Positions 1-12,900 of a stretch of 64,000 nucleotides of DNA are shown here, piece by piece. Each line of letters begins with the position of its first letter. Within the stretch, counting starts at the first letter, position 1. The stretch is from the NCBI RefSeq assembly GCF_910592395.1, contig NC_088311.1, forward strand, positions 16,370,501-16,434,500. The letters are read 5' to 3'. The DNA comes from Lineus longissimus (Eukaryota; Nemertea; Pilidiophora; Heteronemertea; Lineidae). The notes below the pieces were generated by a model. That model worked only from the letters and a program-made list of their open reading frames with translations, searched no databases and was not told the DNA's origin. The translations under genes and the position numbers were made by a program.

Positions 1-816
1 ACATAATGGAATGCACTGTAAATGGTAGCTAGATTCAACCTTGTCCGCGAACTGAACTTAAAGTCTGGGCTCCAGGGTGATATCCCGTATGAAAATACAC
101 AGAGGTATGCATGTGAAACGACATAGAACAAACTTCACGGAACTCGCCTTTTACAGCTGTACCAATAAAGGAAATTATTCTGAAAGTGTCCTTTCCCTTG
201 CTTCCGATTGTCTCGTATTGTAATATTTCTGCGCCTAGAAATTGAAATTCGATCAGCCCTTATTTTGATACCACTATTTGATCAGTTGTTTCGCCACAAA
301 TCATAGCTGAAAATCATAGCCTAGTACCGCTGGCCACCATCAGATGGCAGGGTGTTGATATCCCGGGGAATTCCTTGATCAACATCGTCCCCGATGGAAG
401 ATGAGTATGGAAATACACTGAGCAATACAGGAAAAGAATTGAACGGCACGAGGATACCGCGTGTGTTTCATACATGGCATTCACGTCGTTCATGTCATTC
501 TTCTTCGCTATCTTCCAAGTTTCATGCAAATTTCTCGCGTTCCTAATAATGGCACCGCCCCCACAAACTGAGTCAATTGTGGGCTAAGACTTAGTTTTCA
601 AGTTCGCAGAGGTCAAACTCTAAAAGTGTCATTGATAGTCAATTTAACCTCCATGTCTCATTTTATCTAGTCACTTAATCATTCCTAGGTGAGCACAATG
701 TCCCCAGGACATTTTATTTAAAACTTGCTGACCCGTTCATTTTGTCCTGCCACCATTGAGCAGATGGTCAATGCACCATTTCATTGTCTTAATGTGAGTT
801 ACATATTTATTTTTAG
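1..816. other. Intron or upstream sequence of DPH5 with decayed R1 repeat
   Basis: No coding exon is recognised. Around 600-720 there is a degraded R1 end (gaggtcaaactctaaaagtg, then ggtgagcacaatgtccccagg). Confidence 0.5.
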
Positions 817-925
817 TGCTACAACTCACACAGACCTTGTCCTTCGGTGCAAAGAGCAAGATATACCAATCAAAGTTATCCATAATGCATCGATTATGAA
901 TGCAGTAGGCTGTTGTGGATTACAG
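817..925 (+). CDS. DPH5: DPH5 exon (TTHTDLVLR...CCGLQ)
   Basis: The acceptor is ttatttttag before 817 and the donor is gtaag at 926. The exon is 109 bp: it starts with the last base of a split codon and ends on a codon boundary after the glutamine of CCGLQ. It carries the conserved [12 protein letters not shown] loop of the DPH5 methyltransferase fold. Confidence 0.93.
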
Positions 926-3900
926 GTAAGAGGATTGTTTCTTTCTACTTTTGTAATTTTATAGAAATATTACTGCAACATCATCGGTTGCTACCAAAAC
1001 ACCGACAGAGCAGAATATACAATCTGAAACTGGCATCTAACTTGGTGCACACTTGAACAACAACAAAAATGCCTTTACAGACACCTTTATTTCGTTCTGG
1101 CGTCAGACCTATGGTTCGTTAACAGGTAGGTAGGATGCCACGGCCCACGCCTCGAGGGGCTCACCTCATGCTACAGGAGGTGGCTACAGGATAAATGGAA
1201 GTACCAGGGTTACAGCCAGGTCCACAATTAAGTATTGGTTTTGGCACCTTGCGGCCTGATAGGAACTGGCCTGAAACAATCACTTTGTGCATTTCGCGGT
1301 TTGTACCCCAAATCTACATCCGCGATGACCTATGTTTTGCAGCACATGGACTAAAATAAATTATGTTAAGAACCTAGGTCATTTAGAGTACTGACAGAGG
1401 ATCATTGACCGATCACCCGACACGACGATATGAATCGAGGACGATACAAACTGACACGAACTGGGAAGAAGATGACGGCCTTGTCACCAATGACACGATG
1501 CTGGGCTGGCGAGGCGAACATTTATTTCATTCTGAAAACAGGGATATTTTGGCCTACATTGTACCTACATGATTAGCAGCAGTTAACAATACAGAAGATA
1601 ATAATCCAAAGCTCCCAACAAAATTAAAATCCAAAGCGCAATTACTGTGCTAGCAATCTTGCAAACTAAACCCGCCAACTACCCACCAATGGCGGCCTAA
1701 GCAAAAATCACATACATCCTTGCATCCATTTCAATCAAGAATCTCCACAGCTGGTCGACCTGGAATCGGGGTCAGCCACCTGCGTCCCATTAATTTTTAA
1801 TTAGAATCCTCCAGTTTTAGAATGGAGTCAGTCTATCAACTTTCAACATCTTGCAAAGACATCAAAGGTCTCCCCGCAATAAATCATCTAGGACTTTTAT
1901 CCATGTCAAAACTTTCTTGATCCCGGCGCTTTTGATATTTAGACTTGCCGCTGAAACTTCTTGGAAAGCGATTGAGCTGTCTGCTGCTTTGACCAATCAG
2001 CTTTCACTGAATTAAAGCGGTTTTTTTTGGTGATCTTGGACGCCTATAGAATATTTATGATTACGCAGTGGATATTTTGCTGTGAACCAGTTGAGAGTTA
2101 TTTTCGCTATTTTGCCGTGCACTTCGGTTGGACATGCGCAGTTCGCGTTTTTCGGACTTAGCGTTTTTCAGATTTGTCCGCCATGTTGACAAGATGTCAC
2201 TCTCGATTGGGGACGAATTTTCCTCATTTCACAATGTTCAGATCGCAATAAGAGCTTTAGAAAAAGGGCAGCAAATATCATACTGCATGGCGGCGAGATT
2301 CGAGGACAATTACTGCTGCCCGGAAAAGACTGAAGCATCTGCCGGAAAATGACGAGATCAAGTTCTATGAGTTGCAGTTCACATGCATCAAAGGTGGCCG
2401 AAAATATGAACCGCAAGCAAACAGCATTACAGAAAAACGCGAATTGCGCATGTCCAACGGAGTGCACGGCAAAATAGCAAAAATAACTCAACCGGTTCAC
2501 GGCAAAAAATCCACTGCGTTATGATTATCCATTGGAATTGTTCTATTTCACCAAAGGATCATTTCACTTGAATATTAGCAGCGGACATGATATACTCTCG
2601 GTGCAAATTGAGCGGATCGTATTCCTGAACGAAAATGTACCACGCCCACGACGCACTAAAAATGTCTTCTGGAGTCATGAATTCACTTCCTAAGAATTGT
2701 GACTTCCTGTGAGTTCTCAGTTCTTGTTGTAAATAGTTAATATTTCTCCCAAATTTTTTTTTCGGACTCTCAAAACTCTAGTGCTTTCTCTATGGACAGA
2801 GACTGGAGAGCCGATCAACACGCACAGAACTAATCAATATGCAAATTAACACCTGTTTCTTATCATTATGATTTGGGTAGTAAGTTTGACTTGGGTTGAA
2901 GTATACCTGTGTGTTCCGTGGAATTCATCATAGTAAATATATTGCAGTTTCTAATCGTCGTGTGTTGTTCTTTAATACGGGTGTTTGTCTTCAGAGTTCA
3001 CTCAAATTTTGCTTGAAACAATGTAGGCACGCAATGATTTGTGTTGTGTCCTCACATTTTGTTTGGACGGGCGGTTGGTTGTACAAGATGATTATTTTCG
3101 ACCATTTTGGATTGGCCGTTTTGAGGATAGATATCAGCACGGAATTAGATTGATGATTATCTTTTTATAATGGTAAGATGAAGGGCCTTATAATCAGACA
3201 CCCATCCTTTTCACCTGTAGTTTTCCCGTGAACGTCATCTGTCATTCTGTGGCGTGATGAAAGGACCGAGCCCTGGTCAATGCAGGCCATCACCAGGAAC
3301 CGAGTAGAATAGGGTATGGTGCGATGCTTGATACCTGAGATAGTAAGTCTGTCACCTGAGTTAGTAAGGCAGGCGCCTTAGATAAAAATTAAAGGTTGTC
3401 ATTAGAGAAAAAACATTTCCATGACCTTTCCCAGTAGTAAAGAAGAGTTAGATTCCGCGAAACTGCCATTCGAAAATGTTTACAATGTCTTTAACCCTTT
3501 GACCCTGAGCAGCCGCTAGAGCGTCCGAGTGTCGGCTATAGCAGCCTTCATATGTACTTGTTTATAATACAGGTCGCCTTGCAATTTCTCGGCCAATCAG
3601 TGACCTCGTTTCATATCGGCTATGGCCTGAACATTCTCGGGAAGTATCTGTTTGTTTTCGTTTCGATTTTGAGAACTTTTGATGGTATAAATTGACAAAA
3701 TATGGCAAGAAGGAAATGTCAGTTGATCAGGTGTTAGCACAGATGCTCGACTCAGATAATGAGATGAGAGTGAATAGGGTGATAATTACGGTAATGAAAG
3801 TGACTTTGAGGGTGAAAACAGTACTCTAAATGACTATGAACCGAGTGACAATGTTGAAAGCATGCATAGCTGCAGTGGTTCAGATGAAGATGTACAGTGT

Positions 3901-6900
3901 GTCTCAATAAATGCACCACCTGTTGTAACTGTTCGAACCTGTTCAAGTGGCATCACAAGGTGGAATACTGGCGATAAATCAATAAAATAACAAGATAGGA
4001 TTTTGTTAACACTTACTTACTAACTTACTTTTTTATTCTTCCAGGTACACAGGGCCAAGATTCATAGGCAAAATACTTAAAGGCCATATATCAAGGTTTG
4101 AAAACATGCTTGATACTCATGACATATGTTGAGGGTTAAAAAAACAAGATCCCAGACATTAAAAAAATTCTAATAATAAAGTCATTATTTAGTTATTTCA
4201 ATTTTCAATTTTAAACTATTTGAATTTCCCACCACACGCAACTTTAGATTAGTTCCACATGTGGCCGCTAGGGATTTTTTGATGACGTAGATCAGGTCAG
4301 TCAGAACAAAGCAAGATGGCTTCCGCATACAGTTCAGAGAGTGAGAGCAGTGAATTTGAGGATGTTTTGGTCGATACAGAAGGATATTTAAACGTTGAGC
4401 CGTACATGTTCGAGCCATTAATATCACTAGATCATAATGAGAGTGATCATTCGGACGAAAGTTATTAGAATTTGTGGTTAATCAATTTGCATGGCAGACC
4501 TGCCGATATAGCAAAGAAGACATTGATAGACGGTTGCAGATGCATAACATGTATGATTTTTGAACAGACTAATGTTGCACAATATTGTTTCGCCTCGTCA
4601 GTGTTGTATCGCCAGTTATGTCATGACGCTGAACTACTATTGAAAAGTGACGGTATTATGCACAATCATCTTGACGTGACGATATAATGCCGTGCAACGT
4701 TAGATAGGCCTAGATGTCAGATGACAATAATCTGTCATTGACAGTGGTTGTCACTGACACTGACCTGTGTCGCTGTCACCTTGCTATGGCTGGAACACAA
4801 GAAGACACTATGCGGTATCACAGGCCCCAATAAGGCCTACACATTATGTATAACAACCGACCTCAGCAGCCTCGGGCATTAAATGCAACTGACATGGTTG
4901 GAACAGCTGTTTTTAACAAGTGGCATTTAATATTCAGTTGGATGCAGATATCCGGCTTCATGTGATAATCCGTATCGATAAAGTGATCACTGCAAAGTTT
5001 GGCCGAAGGCCCAGGCTTCCAACACTCCAAACGCTTGCACTTCCGAATCCACAGCTTCCTCCTCTCTCGTTCAACTGGCTTTGGAAATTCATGAAAATGG
5101 GTCCCATCCGTCATTCGATTGTTATTTGTGCTATCCTTGACACAATTCGTAGCCACACAATACACCATAGTGAATGAAACACATTACTTCCAGGTGTGCA
5201 TAATTAATTAAGGCCCTCCTGCTTTTATGATTGCATGACATGTACAGATAACCTGATCTACATCACAACTTTTGCTGAACCCGCCGCCTGGCTCTAACAA
5301 GCCAGTTGCTACCTGATTAGGTAATCAAGTTGTCAAACACATAATTGGCTATATCTTCAAAATGGATGGAGCTAATTGCATTTGGTTTTCTGTATTGTAT
5401 AAAGTGTTAGGTACACTTTTGAAATCGTCTTACAGCAGAAAATGGCAAAAAACCTTGATATATGGCCTTTAAGTAATAACACAAATTTAGGTGGGGAATT
5501 TCCTCCCAGGGACCCAGTATTCACAGCTGAAAGGCATCCTGGGCTTCGGCAGTCAAAGGGTACATTTCTGGTAAAAAATCCTGATATTTCTGTTTCAGTT
5601 GTATAACTATGGAGAAACTGTTAGTGTGGTGTTCTGGTCTGATAATTGGAAACCTGAGAGCTACTTCGATAAGATATTGTGCAATGCTGAGAGAGGTCTT
5701 CATTCACTCTGTCTCCTTGGTAAGTCATGCTCCTGTTTGAAGGCCAGCACCGTTTCGTGAATTAGTTTGGCCTGTGCCAAAAGTGCTTAGAAATAAACAT
5801 TGATGCTGTACGGTAACCAGACATGTCATGACCTATATAGGACTGTTGTATCGCTACTGCCATACACAACAGCAATGTTGAAATTTATTACATCCCTCAT
5901 ACAAAGTTTGTCAGTACTATATTGTTTTCGTCACCATCATCCTATTCATGTCAATTTTGGTCTAATCTAATTCTTGGCCACGAGGGGGCCAAAATTGGAA
6001 ACCTAAAAAGTGTGATATCTATTATAAGTGACTTATTTTCAATCAAATTTTTATGCTAGGTTCTTCTAGCGCGGATACATCACATAACTTACAGGTTTTT
6101 GATTTGACCCAAAGTCACAGAAGGCAAATGGCGTAAACTGGCCATTTGAGTGTTACTATGACACGTTTCTTAACCACTAAAGCTACAAATTTGGTACACT
6201 TGACTTCCACGTCATATAACCACTGACACCGAATTTCGATCTGATCTGATTCTCGACTTGGCCACCAAATGATAGGTGCAATATCTCGCTTATTAGTAAC
6301 TTGTATTCAATGGTATTTTTATGGTAGGTTCTTCTAGCAAGGATAAATTGCATATCCTACGGGTTTTTCGATTTGACCTACTTTTCAAGGCCACAGAGCC
6401 AAAATGGCGTAAATTGACAGTTTGAGTGTAACTACATGTATGGCACATTTCTTTACCACCTAAGCTATGAACTTGAAATTGGTACACATGATCCCCTATG
6501 TCAGATAACCTCTGACGCCGAAATTCAGCTTGATCTGATTCTCAACTTGACCACCAGGGGGCCAAAACTGAAAAGGTAAAAAGTGCAATTTAAACGCATG
6601 AGCTGTGAACTTGAAACTTACACAGGACTCCTCAGGTCAGGTGACCTCTGACAATGAATTTCGGTCCGATCTGATTCTTGACTTGGCCACCAGGGGGCCA
6701 GAAGTGGAAACCTAAAAAGTGTGATATCCTTCTGGTTTTTATGATTTGACCTAATTTTCAATGTCACAGAGGTCAAATGGCGTAAATTGGCCGTTTGAGT
6801 GTAACTATGGCACGTTTCTTAACCACTAAAGCTATGAACTTGAAATTTGGTACACATTACGTCATGTAACCTTGGACACCGAATTTCGATTTGATGTGAT

Positions 6901-9900
6901 TCTCTACTTGGCCACCAGGAGGCCAAAACTAAAAAACCTAAAAAGTGCAATATCTCGCTTATTGGCGACTTGTTTTTGGCTCACCGTAGGGGAGTCTATA
7001 CCATAGCTCTGTGTCCGTCGTCCGGCGTCCGTCGTCCGTCGTCCGGCGTCGTATCCTGTGGCACGTTTCTTTACCGCTTGTGCTGTGAACCTTAAACTTT
7101 CTATACATCATGCCCAAGGTCATATGTACCCTGACACTGAATTTCCCTTCGGTTTGATTCTTGGCTTGGTCACCAGGGGGCTAAAACCGAATTCTTAAAA
7201 AGTGCAATATCTCATTTATTATTGATTAGTTTTTGATAAAAAATTTATGGTGGGTACCCCTAGCAAGGATACATCACATATCATACGGGTTTTTGATTTG
7301 ACCTACTTGTAAAGGTCACAGAGGTCAAACTCTAAAATTTCACCGATAGTAGCACGTTTTGCCTTCATTAGTCCTGCAGTCTTTAAATTTGGTATGTAGA
7401 CACCTCTTATGTAGCTGAACATGTTGACCAAAAATCAGGTTGATGTGGCGTAATCTTCAAGGTCACTGAGGGGAAAGTGGTGTAAATTTTTCCTCGTATT
7501 GTGGCAATCCAAAGGTCGTGAGTTCAAACCCCGGTCAAGGACAGCCAAAATATTTTTATTTTTTATCTTTTCCTTTTTTCTTTTCTGAGTTCTATCTTAC
7601 ATTTTCTTCATTTTTTTATTTATTTGGTGCCATAGATTTAATTAGGCGGCCATCTTGGAAATCGTTTTTGCCGATTGCTGTAGTGTAACGAGTGATGAAA
7701 TTGTTATGGTCAGGTGGATGTGTCTACATCACATATCACCCTGGTTTGTTATTTGACCTACCTGTCAGGGTCACTGAGGTCAAAGTTAAAAATATATTCA
7801 CCATTGTCATGGAGTGGCACGTTTCTTCACTATCATTTTCACCTAGACTCTACAAGCTTGGAACCACAAGTCTCGGATTCACCACTTGGCCAGGGCCGGC
7901 TCTGAACTGGTCACAGATGCATGTATAAATTATGAGAGGCCTACATACTGTAGCACTTTCTGTAACTGTCTACTAAAAATACTTACGGTGAGCACAATGG
8001 CCCCTGGCCGTTTTTCATTTATGAGATTTTTATGGTAGGTACTCCAAGCAACGATACATCACATGTCATACCGACTTTGCTTTAACCTTTTGACTTTGGC
8101 AGATGTCGAGGAAGTAAATTATTGTGTTTTCTTAACAGGGCAGCTGATTTTTTATCGGGGCGATATATGTCCATATCTAATTTCAGCGGGCCGGGCCGCC
8201 CTTGGCTACTACCGCGCTCAAGAGTTAATAGATATTGCCGAACGAAAGCAGCTAGGTCGTTGCAATAATGTTTGGCAGGCCTGCCCAAGTAGGCACAATA
8301 GAGGATCACCATGGTCACCATGCATTGGAAATTTTCCCTATCCCGACCTGTGGCCCAATTTATGATAATATTTGGATCCCAGGGATCAAAGTTCACTTTC
8401 TTTACCATGTCGCATTGTTCGACCTTTTGTCATCATCGTAGTGGCATATTGCAAACCCAAGTCGCAAATATTTTCCTGCCTTTTCGGCATTTTGCGCAGT
8501 TTTTTTTCTCATCTTTTTCACAACGGAAATGACGACCGGTAATCATCAATTCATCATGCATGGTCTATCTTATGCTCCTCGCGAGATTGGAATAGTCTTC
8601 TACTTGAGTTGAAAAGTGCCAATGGAAGCGTGCAACGGGAATCAAAACCACCACTCGCTATGGCCGCAAACGCTAACCATTGCCTGTAGCCATGTACTGG
8701 TCTAGGCAGATGACCTGTGCACGATATATAATGATTACTAAGTATCACCTCATCGACAATGTGAACTCGTTTCCCATTTGTTACAATCCAGTGCTAGTGC
8801 CGATGCTCTATTGATCGATATCGGGGGAACAAGGTTTGAGTGGCAGGAATATCCAAACCAATAAAATGACCAGAAAATGGCAGTCAATGAATTTGCGTTG
8901 CATGCTGGACTACTACGAAGGGTATGGGCGCCCAAATTATCATTTATCAGCAAAATCTCTCATGGCCGCGCTGTCATTTATCTGTCGAATAAAGTGAGAT
9001 GATGTAAGTGCACTTTCCAAGAAATTCCATTAGGTTACTTCTTAATACTCACTTCTTCCCAAAAGTGAAGAAATTTGCCATGTTGGGCTGCAACGTGACG
9101 TTCACTGGTGCAGACGATGGATTGTTCACTTGTTGCGTTGCTGTTAGATGGCGCGCGCTATCATAATGATGATCAATGGTTGCTGCAGACGATCAATCAA
9201 TCAATGGTTCTGTAGCCAATTTTTAGTTCATCTGTGCTACTCGGCCCCAATTATTTAAAATTTGATTGGATACCTATATGACTGCACCGCTCTCTTCGAG
9301 ATGGCCTCAAACCATGACACTATTCGTTGGCATCCCTCCAAATTTTGTTTTGCTCATCAGTGCCAATACAGTACCAATTCAAGAAAACCTGCACTGGCCA
9401 CAGTGAGCTAGTTTGGGAGAGGCCAGGTCAATTCCACTTTATACGGACTTAAAGCGCTTGTTGGCTGGAATTATTGATGGAAAACTAGTTCTGACAATTT
9501 CTCACACTCTCTTTCAGATATCAAAGTGAAAGAACAGACAATCGAAAACCTAATGAGGTGAGAATTTTGTGTTATTCATTTATACTTTCATGTGATTAAG
9601 GTATTGAAATGAGCAAAGCCTTCAGTTTGTTATTACCAAGTGTATGATTATTCCCCCCAATCTTTCTGTTATCAAACATCCAGTCGACTATCAAATATCT
9701 AATATGAATGCCTGACATGACCGAAGCAGAGTTTGGTGTGTCCATGGGCAGTTTTGCAAGCATTTTATCTTTCATTGGAAAAACAGGGAAAACAAGTGTA
9801 ACCCCCCCCCCCCCAAAAAAACCAAATCAGTGCGAAATATTTTGGAAATTGCAAAAATAGAACGATGAGAAAATTTGGCAGTTTCCAGTAGATATGACAA

Positions 9901-12900
9901 AAGAGACCTTTATGCAGTCTCCCAATAACTAACTAAACTCCGAAATATATTATTAATTGGCCAAATTTATTTTGACTAATTTTACTTGCATCGTACCAAT
10001 AGAAGGGGCGTGCCCCCAAAATGTAGCGGCCACAACAAACGCATCAGCAAGCTAAATCACGTGACGAGTAAATGTCCGGATGACGTAACATCATGAGGAC
10101 AGGATGTGAAATATTCACATACCACGTGCTCTTAACAGAGCCAATCACGTGACATGACTCAACTCGCTGACGCGCGAAGTGTAATCCGCTAAATGTTACA
10201 TAACTGCAAGGGGTCAACCACCACTCATAAAAAATATGCATCTGAGACACTATACAAGTTGGAGGAGGAGTGGAGGAGGTGGAAAACGAAATAATTAAAC
10301 AACTTGTTCGTCTCACTGCAACCTGGCAAGTAATAAAGCTCTTGCCCCTTGAAGCTAGCTAGCCCCTTGAAACCAGCTTGGGACCCTAGCTAGAATCTGA
10401 TTGGTCAGCCATATTCCTGGACACTCCCCGACCTGGCTGATTAGCATGTGGTGAGGGCTGAACAAGTTGATTAGGTTATCCCACATAAAATCCATTATGT
10501 CAGTCTATTGTTTATAGTTTACATAATGAGCATTTATGCAGTCTCCCAATAACTAACTAAACTCCGAAATATATTATTAATTGGCCAAATTTATTTTGAC
10601 TAATTTTACTTGCATCGTACCAATAGAAGGGGCGTGCCCCCAAAATGTAGCGGCCACAACAAACGCATCAGCAAGCTAAATCACGTGACGAGTAAATGTC
10701 CGGATGACGTAACATCATGAGGACAGGATGTGAAATATTCACATACCACGTGCTCTTAACAGAGCCAATCACGTGACATGACTCAACTCGCTGACGCGCG
10801 AAGTGTAATCCGCTAAATGTTACATAACTGCAAGGGGTCAACCACCCAAGTGGCAAAGCCACACCCCACCGCAGTACCAGAAATATTTTCACTTTCATTT
10901 TTAGATTTTTTTTTTTTTTTTTTTGAAAATAGTTAGCAGATGCAAGAAAATACCGTCAAAACGACTATAGAAAACTGTGGCCTTTAAGGAAACGCAAGAG
11001 TAAAGCAAATGTAAGAAGTAACAATTTAAATAATTACCCACGGCTTATAGAGCCGAATTGAAATACTTGGCACTGTTTGTGTTGCTAGCCAAAATTGCTG
11101 GAGGCACCCAGGCATCTCTAAAAAGAAAAGCGAATGAGTAAGGGAGGCTAGAGCTTATCCCTAATCGTTTGATTACGTGTTAGCGATTGTAGACTACCAG
11201 GAGCCCAAGCAGGAAGCTTACTTCCGTTAGTGGGAATGAAGGGCAGCATAAATAAATAGGCTAAGCCGTGAGGTGCCTTAACTCTGTGAAAGTACTTTTA
11301 AAAACTCAGATTAACGTAGTTAAGAGATTAAGGGTAACCTGCTGGAAGGCCCTAATTGGACCACAAACAGGATGCAATTATACACAGGATGTAGTTATAC
11401 ACAATTTGAGAATTGTAAGCTGCAGCCTAAGACTGACAACTTAAGATTAAGATTAGCCTATACTTTACATGTACTTGACAATTACCTCAAGTTGACCCTT
11501 AATTATATATACAATTGAAAGCTATAAGCTGCAGCCTAAGACTGACAACCCAAGAACCACAAATCTGACCACGAAAAATGGTATGCTTAGTGCCTAATTA
11601 ATGCGTATGTATCTACGGAAGGCGTCTGAGGACCAACGCCCAAGCAGTCGGATTTGTGCATCGGATTTACCTTGCATGGCGGCATCACTGGCCGCCCCGA
11701 TTCTAAAAGAATGTCCCTTGAAACGACTTGAGTCAAGCCCACAGAAATTAAGCATTGTTTTAAGAATCAGATCAAATTCCCTTCTGATTACCGGGCGGCC
11801 TGACTCTGATAAAAATAGAGGGCCTGCAGTTGACCCTCTTACTGCCATGAAACGAGTTAAAGTTGAGACCGGACATGGGGGCAAAGATGCCTGAATGTGG
11901 ATACATTGAGGCCCCTGGGCCTTACTGGACTTAAAGCGCAAGATTGAAATTAAAGCTTCGCTGTTGGTGGTCGAAACATCACTAAATTGTAAGCATGACG
12001 CAGTTGTTTGTGTGGACTTAGGCACCAACTCGCCAATGCGTAAAAATGCGTGAAAAGCTGTCGAAAACATGGCGGCTACAAGCCGTTGTTGGTACTGCAC
12101 AGAATAAACCCTTGGAATCGAAGCCAGGAGCGTAGCTAAGATGCTTTTCGTGATAGGGAGACGAAGGTCAGCCCTAGCTTGCAGGTTTTGAGCAGCGCCC
12201 AATAGCTTTCTAACTATGAAAGAAGCAGATGGGTCAGGGTATCCCCCCCATTTCATGAAAAAACAGACTGCTGATAAATAACTGGCTATGGTCGCAGGGG
12301 CGTATTTCTGTGAAAAAAGGTATGCCACAAAAAGTGAACAGTTGGTGACAGAAAGAGGAGCCAAAGGTTGGCCGGGCAGTGACCGATGACAAAACTGTAC
12401 ATAAATTGACCAGGCTCGACAATAACCTTGCCTGGAAGATTCGGACAAAACTGCCCCTAACAATGTATTCAATGAATCGGTAACCTCTCGGGCAACATAT
12501 CTTGTGGAATCTCCGTTGGGGAGGAGTCTAGCCAAGGGGCCAACCGACGAGCTTTGTCCACCTGAAATCGGGAAATCAGATCAGGTAAATAATTGAATTT
12601 CCCTGGAATATGCTTTGCCTGAAACCTTATGTTGAGCTCTAAGCATCTTAACACCAATTTACGCATGAGTACCATTACCCTCTTATCTTTAGAAGATTGT
12701 TTGTTAATTATATGAACAACTGCATCATTGTCGCATAGAAACACGATGGAATTATTTCTCCACAGATGGCCCCAAACAAATAGGGCTGCAACTATAGGGT
12801 ACAGTTCTAACAGAGTTATATGAAAAGATTTCCACTGAGTTGGCCATGCTCCAGCGACCCAGTGAGAGCCAAAAATGGCCGCAAATCCCAAGCTACCTGC

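Larger units (their letters stand above)
4076..5473. mobile_element. TIR element carrying convergent P2X7C-like and THAP frames
   Basis: Inverted termini CTTAAAGGCCATATATCAAGG (4076-4096 and 5453-5473) are flanked by TA on both sides. Inside are a + strand frame of the P2X7 C-terminal-like zinc family (4316-4684) and a - strand THAP domain (4863-5168), pointing at each other. THAP domains occur in several DNA transposases (P, Kolobok, ISL2EU). The superfamily is unresolved. No catalytic transposase core is visible, so this copy is probably internally deleted. Confidence 0.6.

Noticed and set aside
3491-4139. Complete piggyBac MITE ending at gagggTTAA
   Set aside because: The two ends share only CCCT and the right part overlaps another element; only the left fragment is reported.
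7500-7545. tRNA gene
   Set aside because: Only a B-box and T-arm-like segment; no acceptor stem, A-box or anticodon arm.
5930-8020. Regularly spaced repeats that might suggest a CRISPR array
   Set aside because: Units are about 300 bp, diverged, and dispersed through a eukaryotic intron; they are a mobile repeat family.
8063-8408. Overlapping open frames on both strands
   Set aside because: No motif, no codon pattern and no splice context; chance frames in an intron.
10044-10316. Small gene starting MRRTSC, also seen at 10668-10898 and at the start of 16283-17071
   Set aside because: It is Ngaro split-repeat sequence read in one frame, not an independent gene.
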